A stretch of DNA of 64,000 nucleotides, from contig NZ_BOOR01000025.1 of assembly GCF_016863335.1 (NCBI RefSeq), positions 62,001 through 126,000 of the forward strand, in the 5' to 3' direction. The notes below the pieces were generated by a model. The model was not told the DNA's origin and made no database searches. It saw only the letters and a list, made by a program, of their open reading frames with translations. Positions 22,690 to 31,537 of the stretch are shown here, piece by piece. Within the stretch, counting starts at the first letter, position 1; the number at the start of each line of letters is the position of its first letter. The stretch comes from Planotetraspora thailandica (GTDB taxonomy: Bacteria; Actinomycetota; Actinomycetes; Streptosporangiales; Streptosporangiaceae). A program made the translations under genes and the position numbers.

Positions 22690-24528
22690 ATGTTGGACGA
22701 TAAGTCGGCAAATGCGCATTCTTTCCAGGTTGATCTGCGTGGTCTGGTCGATCTCCTGTCGCACCACCTGTATTCGAGCCCGCGCATCTACCTGCGCGAG
22801 CTGATGCAGAACGCGGTCGACGCGATCACCGCGCGCCGGAGGGTCGAGCCCGAGGCGCCGACCGCCATCCGGATCACCCTCGACGAGTCGGGGCTGCGCA
22901 TCGACGATCCGGGCATCGGCCTGACCGAGGCCGACGTGCACCGGTTCCTCGCGACGATCGGCCGCTCGTCCAAGCGTGACGACCTCGAGGGTGCCCGCCG
23001 CGAGTTCCTGGGGCAGTTCGGCATCGGCCTGCTCGCCTGCTTCACGGTGGCCGAGCGCATCCGGGTGCTGACCCGCTCCGCCGCGCACCCGGACGCTCCG
23101 GGCGTGGAGTGGGTCGCCGCCTCCGACGGCACGTATTCCGTGCGGGACCTCGACGAGCGGGAACGTGCCACTCCCGGGACGACGGTCTTCCTCACGCCTC
23201 GCCCCGGCGCGGAGCGCTGGTTCGCACCCGACGTCGTCATCGACCTCGCCCGCGACTTCGGCTCGCTTCTGCCGTACGAGGTGACGGTCGAGGCGGACGG
23301 CCGGTCGGTCCGCACGACCGACAGCCCGCCGGTGTGGGACCGCAACTATGTGTCCGCCGCCGCCCGCAGGGTGGCCCTGCTCGAGTACGGCGAGGCCACG
23401 CTCGGCTTCACCGCGCTCGACGTCGTCGAACTCGACGTGAAGCTGGCCGGGGTCAGGGGCGCCGCCTACGTGCTCCCGCGGGCGGCCAGCCCTGCCGAGA
23501 GCGGGCGCCACCGCGTCTACCTGAAGGGCATGCTGCTCGGCGACGCCACGACCGGCCTGCTGCCGGACTGGGCGTTCTTCGTGCGCTGCGTCATCGACAC
23601 CGACACGCTGCGGCCGACCGCGTCACGCGAGGGTCTCTACGAGGACGAGACGCTCGCCGCGGTCCGCGAGACCCTGGGCGCGCGGCTGCGCGACTGGCTC
23701 ACCACGATGGCCGCGCAGGATCCGCAGCGCATGGCCGCGTTCATGTCGGTGCACAGCCTCGGCGTCAAGGCGCTGGCCCGGCATGACAGCGACCTGTTCA
23801 AGATCATGCTGCCGTACCTCGAGTTCGAGACCACCGCGGGCCCGGCGAATCTGACCGAGTTCGCCAGGAGCCACCCCGTCGTACGGGTGACCTCCACCGT
23901 GGAGGAGTTCCGGCAGATCGCGACGATCGCGTCCGCCCAGGGCATCGGGGTCGTCAACGGCGGCTACACCTACGACGGCGAGCTGGTGGCGCTGCTGCCC
24001 GGCGTCATGCCGGGCGTGGTGGTCGAGCAGCTCGGCGCCGACGTGGTGACGGCGGCGCTCGACCCGGTCGACTCGGCAGGGGAGCTCGCGATGGCGCCTT
24101 TCCTCGCGGCCGCCCGGTCGGTGCTCGACCCCCTGGGCTGCGACGTCATCCTCCGCGCGTTCTCGCCGCCGTCGGTGTCCGCGCTGCACCTCGACTCCCG
24201 CGAGGCGCGGCAGGAGCGCACCCGCGCCGAGACGCAGGCCGAGGCCGACGACCTGTGGGCCGAGATCCTCGGTGCCCTCAAATCGGCCGAGCCCCGCGCG
24301 CAGCTCGTGCTCAACCATCGCAGCCCGGTGGTCCGCCGCCTCGCCGCGATCCGCGACCACGCGCTGCTGGTCGCCGCGATCGAGGGCCTGTACGGCCAGG
24401 CGCTGCTGATGACCCACCGGCCGCTGCGGCCGGTCGACACCTCACTGATCAACCGGGCCTTCGACGAGCTCCTCGGCTGGGCCTCCCGCAACGTGACCGA
24501 ACTCGCAGGAGAAGAGGGCCAGGCATGA
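22690..24528 (+). CDS. HSP90-family chaperone (HtpG-like)
   Basis: The 612-residue protein has a GHKL ATPase N-domain: IYLRELMQNAVDAITARR (about 31-48), DPGIGLTEADVHRFLATIG and GQFGIGLLACF. A middle domain with LKGMLLGDATTGLLPDWAFF and DTLRPTASREGLYEDE follows. The C-terminal third is more divergent than in classical HtpG. The first plausible start is ATG 22690, with no Shine-Dalgarno, suggesting leaderless translation. Its stop overlaps the ATG of a large helical-repeat gene, so the two proteins are made together. The partner could be a dedicated cochaperone or client platform. ATPase identity is strong; the role of the pair is inferred. Confidence 0.9.
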   Translation: MLDDKSANAHSFQVDLRGLVDLLSHHLYSSPRIYLRELMQNAVDAITARRRVEPEAPTAIRITLDESGLRIDDPGIGLTEADVHRFLATIGRSSKRDDLEGARREFLGQFGIGLLACFTVAERIRVLTRSAAHPDAPGVEWVAASDGTYSVRDLDERERATPGTTVFLTPRPGAERWFAPDVVIDLARDFGSLLPYEVTVEADGRSVRTTDSPPVWDRNYVSAAARRVALLEYGEATLGFTALDVVELDVKLAGVRGAAYVLPRAASPAESGRHRVYLKGMLLGDATTGLLPDWAFFVRCVIDTDTLRPTASREGLYEDETLAAVRETLGARLRDWLTTMAAQDPQRMAAFMSVHSLGVKALARHDSDLFKIMLPYLEFETTAGPANLTEFARSHPVVRVTSTVEEFRQIATIASAQGIGVVNGGYTYDGELVALLPGVMPGVVVEQLGADVVTAALDPVDSAGELAMAPFLAAARSVLDPLGCDVILRAFSPPSVSALHLDSREARQERTRAETQAEADDLWAEILGALKSAEPRAQLVLNHRSPVVRRLAAIRDHALLVAAIEGLYGQALLMTHRPLRPVDTSLINRAFDELLGWASRNVTELAGEEGQA

Positions 24529-27161
24529 ACGTCGACGAGATCAGGGCGGCGATGGGCCATGCTCACCAGCTCCCGAAGGGCCGGCAGAAGGCCGAACGTT
24601 TCGAGCTGCTCGCCGCGGCCGCCAAGAACACCGCGGACCGGGAGCTGGAAGGCCAGGTGCTCCTGCGGCTGATCGAGGCATACGCGTACGGCGCCGAGCG
24701 CGACCGCATGCCCGTCGCCTTCGGGCGGCTGCTGCGCATCTTCGACGACCATCCCGCGGAGCTCGGCGAGTTGGCGCACCCGATCCACTGGGAGCTCAAG
24801 TGGATGACGTCCAACCTCGTGAACAATCCGTCCGTGCCGCTGGCGACCGTCTACCGCTGGATGGACGAGCTGGACAGCCGCTACCGGCAGCGCGGCTACA
24901 GTCTGCGCCCGGCGCTCCAGCTGCGGTCGGAGTTGGCGCAACTCATCGGCGACGGCGCGACGGCCGCCGCCCAAATGGAGGCCTTCATCACCGCTCCCCG
25001 GGATGAGATGGCCGACTGCGATGCCTGCGAGCACAACACGCGGGCGTGGTGGCGGGAGACGGTCGGCGACGACGAGGGCGCCCTGGAGCTTTGGGCGCCG
25101 CTGCTCGACGGCGAGCTGGCCTGCGCCGAGGAGCCACACCGTGCACTGGCGAACGCACTGCTTCCGCTCGTGCGGACCGGGCGCGTCGAGGACGCCCGCA
25201 GGGCCTTTCTCAAGGGGTACCCGCTGGTCCGTCACAACGTGAACCTGCGCGGGCCGGTCGGCACGCACATCGAGTTCTGCGCCCTCACCGGCAACGAGGC
25301 CCGGGGACTGGAGATCCTCAACGAACATCTGACCTGGCTGACCGACGAGCACCATGACGTCGCGCAGCGGGTCAGCTTCCTGAGCGGCACGATCGTCCTG
25401 CTGCGCCGCCTCAGCGCGCTCGGCCATGACGAGCTGCCTCTGGGCGACCGCACGGTCGGCACGACGCTCGCCGCCCTGGAGAAAGAGGTCGCCGATGTGG
25501 TCGCCCGTTATGACGCGCGCCACGGCACCACCGCCTATGGTGAGCGCATCGCCACACGGCTGGCACGGGAGCCCCTGCTCGACGCGTTGCCGCTCGGTGT
25601 TCCGTCGCGGTTGCCGGCCTCAGCTGACATGCCGGCGGCGCCCGGCCCGGCCCGGACCCCCGCGAAGCGCGGGGCGACGCTCGACGAGCTGGTCGCCGAG
25701 GCGCGGCGGCTGAGCGAGAGCCGCCACCCGCATGCGGACGAAGCGTGGGAGCGGGTCGGCCGCAGCGAAGAGGAGCTTCCGGAGGCGGTGGCCGCCGAGG
25801 TGGCCCGCCGCAGGGTTCACGCGCTGCTCGACTCCGACGACGCGTCCGACCACGAGGCCGCTCGCGAGGCGCTGCTGGAGGTCGCCGAGCGCTTCACCCG
25901 GCTGGGGGATCTCGCCAAGGCGCTGGAGGCGCGTTCGACCGCGTCGTGGGCGTTGTTCCGCACGAAGGGCCGGGACGCGGCGGACGAGTGGCTCGCCGGG
26001 GTGACGGCCGAGGCGGAGCGGGCGTTCGCGTCCGGAGCGCTCACCCCGGACGAGTACCTCAGTGTGCGCAGGAACGGCCCGTTCATCGCTATGAACGCCG
26101 TCGAGCCGCAGGAGGAGCAGTCCGCGGCCGAGGTCGAGGAGGCGTGGGCACTGATCGCGGCCGAGCTCGCCCTCGCCGAGGAACACGGAATCACTGGCCG
26201 TGTGGCCGTTTACCACGACATGCTGGCCGCTCTCGCCTCCCGGCGTGACGACATGGACGCCCTCCGCGCGCACCTGTCGGCCGCGCTGGCCGCCTACGAG
26301 GAGGCGGGCCAGCCGTGGTACGCCGCGCGGCCCGCGGCGGGCCTGGCCCAGTTCGCCTTCGGAGACGAGGACATGCAGGCGGCGGAGGGCTTCACCGCGA
26401 AGGCCATCGAATACGGCGGGCTTCTCCTCGACGCCGAGCAACTCGCGCACCTCAGCTCCATGGCCGTCGAGGTCCTGGCGCGGCAGTCCGACCGTGAGCG
26501 TGACCTCGTCGCCGCGGCGCTGGCCGCCGCCGCCCGATGGGACGGCCTGTCCGAGCCTGACACCCTGCACAACACCTTCATCGCGGCGCGCGCCTACAAC
26601 CGGCTCGGACGGCACGCCGAGGCGGCGGCACTGTTCGAACAGGCGATGCCGAAGGTCGACGTTCCGTACGACGAGCAGGGCATCGTGATGACCCGCAAGC
26701 AGTTCGGCGACGCGCTGGCCGAGATCGGGCGGCACCGAGAGGCGGCGGAGCAGTACCTCCAGGCCGCGACGCTCGTGCAGGATGACCCGGAACAGCTCGG
26801 CTCCCAGGCCGAGCTCGCCTGGTATGCGGCTCAGGCGTTGCAGGACGCGGGCATGGGGGAGGAGGCCCTCGCCGCCTTCCGCCGCGCGGCCGGTCTGTGG
26901 CAGCAGCTCGGCGAAGTGAGCCCGCACGTGCGCTGTCTGCGGTCGGCCGCGTGGTTGCTGCACTGGATGCGCGATTCTGACGAGGCTCCCGAAGCGGGGG
27001 AGAGCGCCGGGGAGGCGGCGATGCTCGCCGTGCTGGCGGAGCTGGAGGCGCTGGCCGCCGCCGATCCGTCGGAGGAGGTGCTGGAGGAGCTCGAGGAGAC
27101 CAAGCGGCAGCTCGCGGGCATGGTCGAGGAGCTCCGCGAGGAGCGCGAGGACGACGAGTAG
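24525..27161 (+). CDS. Very large TPR-like helical-repeat protein, HSP90 partner
   Basis: The 878-residue protein consists almost wholly of antiparallel helices in TPR-like pairs. Examples are ALEARSTASWALFRTKGRDA, AARAYNRLGRHAEAAALFEQ and FGDALAEIGRHREAAEQYLQ. A proline-rich hinge near residues 365-385 separates two solenoid blocks, and the C-terminus is an acidic coiled-coil tail ending in EREDDE. Eukaryotic HSP90 uses TPR cochaperones that bind its acidic tail. Here the coupling (ATGA overlap with the HSP90 gene) suggests an analogous but unrelated arrangement. No catalytic motif is seen. Confidence 0.85.
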   Translation: MNVDEIRAAMGHAHQLPKGRQKAERFELLAAAAKNTADRELEGQVLLRLIEAYAYGAERDRMPVAFGRLLRIFDDHPAELGELAHPIHWELKWMTSNLVNNPSVPLATVYRWMDELDSRYRQRGYSLRPALQLRSELAQLIGDGATAAAQMEAFITAPRDEMADCDACEHNTRAWWRETVGDDEGALELWAPLLDGELACAEEPHRALANALLPLVRTGRVEDARRAFLKGYPLVRHNVNLRGPVGTHIEFCALTGNEARGLEILNEHLTWLTDEHHDVAQRVSFLSGTIVLLRRLSALGHDELPLGDRTVGTTLAALEKEVADVVARYDARHGTTAYGERIATRLAREPLLDALPLGVPSRLPASADMPAAPGPARTPAKRGATLDELVAEARRLSESRHPHADEAWERVGRSEEELPEAVAAEVARRRVHALLDSDDASDHEAAREALLEVAERFTRLGDLAKALEARSTASWALFRTKGRDAADEWLAGVTAEAERAFASGALTPDEYLSVRRNGPFIAMNAVEPQEEQSAAEVEEAWALIAAELALAEEHGITGRVAVYHDMLAALASRRDDMDALRAHLSAALAAYEEAGQPWYAARPAAGLAQFAFGDEDMQAAEGFTAKAIEYGGLLLDAEQLAHLSSMAVEVLARQSDRERDLVAAALAAAARWDGLSEPDTLHNTFIAARAYNRLGRHAEAAALFEQAMPKVDVPYDEQGIVMTRKQFGDALAEIGRHREAAEQYLQAATLVQDDPEQLGSQAELAWYAAQALQDAGMGEEALAAFRRAAGLWQQLGEVSPHVRCLRSAAWLLHWMRDSDEAPEAGESAGEAAMLAVLAELEALAAADPSEEVLEELEETKRQLAGMVEELREEREDDE

Positions 27162-27164
27162 GCC

Positions 27165-27208
27165 GTGAGCCTCACGATCCCGCGCCCCCGCAGGATCGTG
27201 AGGCTCAC
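27165..27208. terminator. Bidirectional terminator between the TPR gene and the MmyB-type regulator
   Basis: GTGAGCCTCACGATCC (27165-27180) pairs perfectly with GGATCGTGAGGCTCAC (27193-27208) across a 12-nt loop. It lies between two convergent genes and slightly overlaps the stop of the regulator at 27205. Confidence 0.85.
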
Positions 27209-28029
27209 TCGGTCTCGGCGCTGATCTTGTCGAGTCTGGCGAGGGCCGCCTCCGACGGGCTGTCCGGCTCCGCCTGGAAGACGAACAAGGCCTGGCTGGG
27301 GGCGCTGTTGACGGTGAGAGCCTCGTAATTGAGAGTCAGGTCGCCCGCCTCTGGGTGGCGGAAGCGCACCGTGTCGCACGTCGTGGCCTGCACGTCGTAG
27401 CGGGCCCACATGCGGCAGAAGTCCTCGCTGGCCTGCGAGAGCTCCTTGACCAGCTCGATCAGCAGCGGGTCGGCATAGTCGGCCGCCGCCCGCAGCTGTG
27501 CGGTCTTCGAGGCGGCGTCCTTCTCCCAGTCGGGGTAGAACTCGCGGGCCTCAGGGGCGAGGAAGGTCAGGCGCAGCATGTTGTCGCTGGGGTCGAGCCA
27601 GCCGTACAACGCGTTGGCCAGGCGGTTGCGGGCGAGCACGTCCAGCCTGCGGTTGACCACGACCGCCGGCGTCTCCGACCAGCTGCCCATGAGCCGAAGC
27701 AAGGTGGGGCTCACCCGGTCGGTCCGGTCGGCGGGCATGAGCCAGGGCTGCCGGGGACGGGCGAGCTCGTGAAGGTGCGCGGTCGCCTCGTCGTCGAGCT
27801 GGAGGACCTGGGCGAGGGCGCCGAGCACCTGGTCCGACGGATGGCGCTCCCTGCCCTGCTCGAGGCGGATGTAGTAGTCGGTGCTGACACCCGCGAGCAT
27901 GGCCACCTCCTCACGGCGCAACCCCGGCGTGCGGCGGCGGTGATCGCCACGGGCGAGGCCGACCTGCTCAAGGGTCGTCATCTGACGCCGAGCGCGGAGG
28001 AAGTCTCCGAGGAGCCTGCACCCATCCAC
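27205..28029 (-). CDS. XRE-type helix-turn-helix regulator, MmyB-like
   Basis: The protein has an N-terminal Cro/C1-type helix-turn-helix (RRRTPGLRREEVAMLAGVS, DYYIRLEQGRERHPS). An MmyB-like ligand-binding domain with RLDVLARNRLANALYGW and a conserved FRHPEAGDLTLNYEAL segment follows. I chose GTG 28029 (VDGCRLLGDFLRARR) because this family starts there; it also has TACCGT 7 bp upstream, consistent with a leaderless start. An ATG at 28089 would add 20 atypical residues. The family is common in actinomycetes, usually next to a short-chain dehydrogenase. Here the neighbour beyond the promoter region is a phosphatase gene, so the target is unclear. Confidence 0.87.
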   Translation of the reverse strand: MDGCRLLGDFLRARRQMTTLEQVGLARGDHRRRTPGLRREEVAMLAGVSTDYYIRLEQGRERHPSDQVLGALAQVLQLDDEATAHLHELARPRQPWLMPADRTDRVSPTLLRLMGSWSETPAVVVNRRLDVLARNRLANALYGWLDPSDNMLRLTFLAPEAREFYPDWEKDAASKTAQLRAAADYADPLLIELVKELSQASEDFCRMWARYDVQATTCDTVRFRHPEAGDLTLNYEALTVNSAPSQALFVFQAEPDSPSEAALARLDKISAETE

Positions 28030-28155
28030 GGTGCAAACGGTACGCCTCGCCCGAAACGTGACAGAGAGCACAAGGTGGTTGTGAAACACCCACGTAAGAC
28101 CCGTACGGCCAAGCCCGGGTGCAGGCCTGCTGGAGTCCGTGTGGTCGCGTCATCC

Positions 28156-28231
28156 TGTGGGCAACGCTGTGGACAACTTGCCGGGGGCTCCGGTAAACAA
28201 GCGGCCAGGGTGTGGATTTCCCTGTGGAAAG
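28156..28231. promoter_or_regulatory. Cluster of four DnaA-box-like sequences
   Basis: TGTGGGCAA (28156), TGTGGACAA (28168), TGTGGATTT (28211) and TGTGGAAAG (28223) are in the same orientation. They form two pairs, each spaced 12 bp. TGTGGACAA is the exact complement of the actinobacterial DnaA box TTGTCCACA. No origin genes are nearby, so this would be a DnaA-binding regulatory or titration site. Confidence 0.5.
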
Positions 28232-28280
28232 AATCCTTTGCCCAGGTGACGGGGGTGATCTCGCCGGGCCTGCTCGACAG

Positions 28281-28781
28281 CTACGCCTCGAGATCGGTGA
28301 GGAGGAGGGCGATGCCGAGCCCGGTGGTGAGGTAGTCGACGAAGAGGGGATTGTTCAGCGCCCATTTGGACCGCCGGTAGCGGATCAGGAAGATCGCGTC
28401 CTCGATCGGGTAGCCCAGCTCGGCGAGGGCCTGTGCGACGACGAGGCCGGACCGGTTGTACCCCGAATGGCAGCGGACGAGCACGGTCCTCCCCGCCTGG
28501 ACCGCCTGGGCGGCGGTCTCGGCAAGCGCGGCCACCGTCTCGATCTGACCGGCGAGCAGGGGCCCGTCGGGAAGGTCGGCGTAGTGGTGCTCCACGCCGT
28601 CGGCCGGGCCGTGCCCGTCGCGGTGGTAGAGGCTGACCACGACGTCGAACTCGGCCCCCACGATCGCGGGTGTCAGCGTGCCGCCCGGGTCGCGGTACTG
28701 GTGACCGCCCATCCACAGGCCGGTGATGATCTCGTTCCAGGGGGAGTTCGCGTCGGGCGCTCCCCGGCCTGTCATCCGCAT
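28281..28781 (-). CDS. Dual-specificity/tyrosine-type protein phosphatase
   Basis: The 166-residue protein has the CX5R phosphatase loop: VRCHSGYNRSG, with Cys as nucleophile and Arg as phosphate binder. It is preceded by a plausible general-acid region (HYADLPDGPLL). ATG 28781 has GGGGTGAGG upstream, so it is preferred over the upstream ATG at 28823. The protein is short and single-domain, like bacterial DSP-fold enzymes that act on phospho-Tyr/Ser/Thr or small phosphates. It is monocistronic, divergent from the dehydrogenase on the other strand. Confidence 0.85.
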   Translation of the reverse strand: MRMTGRGAPDANSPWNEIITGLWMGGHQYRDPGGTLTPAIVGAEFDVVVSLYHRDGHGPADGVEHHYADLPDGPLLAGQIETVAALAETAAQAVQAGRTVLVRCHSGYNRSGLVVAQALAELGYPIEDAIFLIRYRRSKWALNNPLFVDYLTTGLGIALLLTDLEA

Positions 28782-28997
28782 GGCCTCACCCCGGGTGATA
28801 CGGCCCCGGCCCGCGTGGCACACCGGGGTGGATCAGCACACGTCGGTCCCACCGTACGTGGCGGGGGGCCCTCGCGTGCGCCGCCACACCCGCACGCGGG
28901 AGACGAGAGGCGGTATGCCAGGGTCGAACGGCGCGGCGCATCCGGATCGGGGACGATCGGCCGCGTCACCACGCATCAACAAGGAAGTGAAGACGGC

Positions 28998-29798
28998 ATG
29001 GACAAGAAGATCGCGTTCTTGGGGCTGGGGACCATGGGGACGCCGATGGCGCGGCGGCTGCTCGCGGCGGGTCATCCGCTGACCGTGTGGAACCGTTCCG
29101 CCGGCCGGGCGGAGGAGCTGGGACAGGAGGGCGCCACTGTGGCGGCCTCGCCGGCGGAGGCGGTGCGGGACGCCGACATCGTCATCACCATGCTGGCCGA
29201 CCCGGCCGCCGTGCGCGAGGTCGTCGGCGCGGCGGCGCCCGCACTACGTCCCGGAACCACGCTGATCGAGGCGTCCACCATCGGCCCGGGCGCCCTGCGG
29301 GAGGTGGCGGGGCTGCTCCCCGACGGGGTCAGGCTGATCGACTCACCCGTCATGGGCAGCGCCGACCGCGCGGCCTCCGGCGAGCTGTCCCTGCTCGTCG
29401 GCGGGGACTTCGAAGAGGTCAGGCCGGTGCTGGAGGTCTTCGGCACCATCACCCCGTGCGGGGAGACCGGCACGGGCGCCGCGCTCAAGATCGTATTGAT
29501 CAGTGCCGTCGTCGCCGGGGTGACGGTGGTCGGCGAGGCCCTGGCGCTCGCCGACACCTTCGGCCTGCCGGAGGATCTGGTCACCCGCGCGATGGCCGCG
29601 GGCCCGCTGGCCGGGCTCGCGGGCCGCGCGTTCGCCACCGGCGCGCATTATCCCGTTCGGCTCGCGGCCAAGGACGTCGCCCTCGCGGCGAGCCAGGCCG
29701 ATCTCCCGGTCGCCCAGGCCGTGTATGAACGTCTCGCCGGCCTGCCGGAGGCGGCGGATGAGGACCTCGGCCAGATCGTGAAGCACATCCGAGGATGA
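28998..29798 (+). CDS. NAD(P)-dependent beta-hydroxyacid dehydrogenase family protein
   Basis: The 266-residue protein has an N-terminal Rossmann motif GLGTMGTPMARRLLAAGH (about 9-26). A substrate-binding segment DSPVMGSADRAASGELSLLVGG and a helical domain containing ALKIVLI follow, with Lys as expected catalytic base. ATG 28998 has AAGGAAG upstream. Relatives include 3-hydroxyisobutyrate dehydrogenases and imine reductases. It is slightly short at the C-terminus for the former. Substrate unknown. A 12-bp-stem hairpin ends the unit. Confidence 0.88.
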   Translation: MDKKIAFLGLGTMGTPMARRLLAAGHPLTVWNRSAGRAEELGQEGATVAASPAEAVRDADIVITMLADPAAVREVVGAAAPALRPGTTLIEASTIGPGALREVAGLLPDGVRLIDSPVMGSADRAASGELSLLVGGDFEEVRPVLEVFGTITPCGETGTGAALKIVLISAVVAGVTVVGEALALADTFGLPEDLVTRAMAAGPLAGLAGRAFATGAHYPVRLAAKDVALAASQADLPVAQAVYERLAGLPEAADEDLGQIVKHIRG

Positions 29799-29807
29799 GA
29801 TTGCCGC

Positions 29808-29840
29808 GGGGCCGGAGGCGCGACCTGGGCCTCCGGCCCC
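29808..29840. terminator. Terminator hairpin after the dehydrogenase
   Basis: GGGGCCGGAGGC (29808-29819) pairs with GCCTCCGGCCCC (29829-29840) across a 9-nt loop, followed by TT. Confidence 0.7.
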
Positions 29841-29903
29841 TTGGCACCGGGCCGCTGAAGATCGCTTTTTACCGGACGATATGGTTGGGCACATATTCCG
29901 CTA

Positions 29904-29920
29904 TTGCATGTCATTTGCAG
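29904..29920. promoter_or_regulatory. Nur-box-like site before the nickel/cobalt permease
   Basis: TTGCAT-GTCAT-TTGCAG matches the Streptomyces Nur consensus tTGCaa-N5-ttGCAA at 10 of 12 half-site positions with the correct 5-bp spacer. It lies 16 bp before the permease ATG, where a nickel-loaded repressor would block transcription. Confidence 0.6.
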
Positions 29921-29936
29921 TAACTAGGAGCGGCAC

Positions 29937-31049
29937 ATGAGCTCATCCCCCCTGGTCCCTGCGCCGATGCGCTCGATCTCCCGCAGCGAGTGGCGGCGCA
30001 TCGGCGGGATGGCCCTGTTCGTCACCGCGCTCCACGTCTTCGGCTGGTTCTCCCTGATCGCTCTGGTCGCCCCGCAGCATTACCAACTCGGCGAGGCGGG
30101 CGGCTTCACGGTCGGCCTGGGTTTCACGGCCTACCTCCTCGGCATGCGGCACGCCTTCGACGCCGACCACATCGCCGCCATCGACAACACCACCCGCAAG
30201 CTCATGAGCGACGGCCAGCGGCCCGTGTCCGTCGGGTTCTGGTTCTCCCTGGGTCATTCCTCGGTGGTCTTCGGGTTGTGCCTGCTCCTCGGCATCGGCG
30301 TCCGCACCCTCGCCGGGCAGGTCGAAGACGAGGCGTCGACACTGCAGACCGTCACGGGGCTGGTCGGCACCCTGGTCTCCGGCGTCTTCCTCCTGATCAT
30401 CGCGTTGATCAACACGGTGGTCCTGTGGCAGATCGTGAAGGTCTTCCGGCGGATGCGCCGCGGCTCCTACGACGAAGCGGCGCTGGAGGAACAGCTCAAC
30501 AAGCGCGGCTTCATGAACCGCATCCTCGGCGGGGCCACCAAGGCCGTGCGCAAGCCCTGGCACATGTACCCGATCGGCCTGCTGTTCGGCCTCGGCTTCG
30601 ACACCGCCACCGAGATCTCGCTCCTCGTGCTCGCGGGCGGCGCCGCCGCGTTCAACCTGCCGTGGTACGCCATCTTGACGCTGCCCGTGCTGTTCGCCGC
30701 CGGCATGAGCCTGCTCGACTCGATCGACGGCTGCTTCATGAACTTCGCGTACGGCTGGGCGTTCGCCAAGCCCGTCCGCAAGATCTACTACAACATCACG
30801 ATCACTGCTCTTTCCGTGGCCGTGGCCGTGATCATCGGGGCGATCGAGCTGATCGGGCTCCTCGCCGAGAAGCTCGACGTCACGTCGGGGCCGGTCGCCG
30901 CCATCGCCGGACTGGATCTCAACTCCGTGGGGTACGTCATCGTCGCCTTGTTCGTCCTCACCTGGATCGTCGCGTTCGCGATCTGGCGCTTCGGCCGCAT
31001 CGAGCACCGGTGGTCGGCCACCGTCCGTCCCGCCGACGCCGACAGCTGA
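29937..31049 (+). CDS. Nickel/cobalt permease, NiCoT (HoxN/NixA) family
   Basis: The 370-residue inner-membrane protein has about eight hydrophobic segments. The family signature RHAFDADHIAAIDN is near residue 70, GFWFSLGHSSVVF in the next helix, and GLGFDTATEISLL and GMSLLDSIDGCFMNFAYGWA later. NiCoT proteins import Ni2+ and/or Co2+ using the proton motive force. ATG 29937 has TAGGAG upstream and a Nur-box-like operator just before it, supporting nickel as substrate. No nickel enzyme is adjacent; the CO dehydrogenase in this window is a Mo-Cu type and does not need nickel. Confidence 0.92.
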   Translation: MSSSPLVPAPMRSISRSEWRRIGGMALFVTALHVFGWFSLIALVAPQHYQLGEAGGFTVGLGFTAYLLGMRHAFDADHIAAIDNTTRKLMSDGQRPVSVGFWFSLGHSSVVFGLCLLLGIGVRTLAGQVEDEASTLQTVTGLVGTLVSGVFLLIIALINTVVLWQIVKVFRRMRRGSYDEAALEEQLNKRGFMNRILGGATKAVRKPWHMYPIGLLFGLGFDTATEISLLVLAGGAAAFNLPWYAILTLPVLFAAGMSLLDSIDGCFMNFAYGWAFAKPVRKIYYNITITALSVAVAVIIGAIELIGLLAEKLDVTSGPVAAIAGLDLNSVGYVIVALFVLTWIVAFAIWRFGRIEHRWSATVRPADADS

Positions 31050-31106
31050 CGGGCCCTCCCCGGACGCCGTTGCCGGACGTACGGGTTCCCTTGACCGCCT
31101 CTCGCG

Positions 31107-31472
31107 TCAGCACGTGGAGTGGAAAAGACCTCCGACGGGCGTGGTCGCGGTGAGTGCGTTGTAGCGCTCGACCGCAGCCCTCGTCTCCTCGACGACGACC
31201 TGGACCCCCCTGTCGTTCAGCATGTCGATGGTTTCCGGGCACGTCTGGAGGACCAGGTCCATCCCCCGGGAGAGCACGACCACCTGGCTGCCGTGTTCGA
31301 GCAGTTCGGTGACGTCGGCGGGCTGGATGCCGGGGGAATGCCGTGTGCCCGTCTCGTTCCAGTCCCAGGGTCGCCCGCCGCCGGGGTAGAGCTTGAAGTC
31401 CTTTCCCTCGCCGACGCCATCCACGACCATGCGGCCCCAGGAGATGTGCGTGATCCGTGGAGAAGGCTTCAT
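31107..31472 (-). CDS. Mth938-like domain protein
   Basis: The 121-residue protein is highly similar in pattern to Mth938/NDUFAF3-like proteins: ITHISWGRMVVDGVGEGKDF, KLYPGGGRPWDWNETGTRH, PGIQPADVTELLEHG and VVVLSRGMDLVLQ are characteristic. I chose ATG 31472; the frame extends upstream without an obvious site. Biochemical role in bacteria is not established. It is a lone gene convergent with the permease. Family assignment is firm. Confidence 0.82.
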   Translation of the reverse strand: MKPSPRITHISWGRMVVDGVGEGKDFKLYPGGGRPWDWNETGTRHSPGIQPADVTELLEHGSQVVVLSRGMDLVLQTCPETIDMLNDRGVQVVVEETRAAVERYNALTATTPVGGLFHSTC

Positions 31473-31537
31473 AGCTGAGAGGCTAACCCGCCAGGACCCT
31501 CCGGGAGGCCGTACGGGCGCGGTCGTATGATCCGGAT

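Noticed and set aside
29841-29936. A cobalamin riboswitch upstream of the Ni/Co permease
   Set aside because: The leader is too short and lacks B12-box-like sequence. A Nur-like dyad explains the conserved-looking element better.
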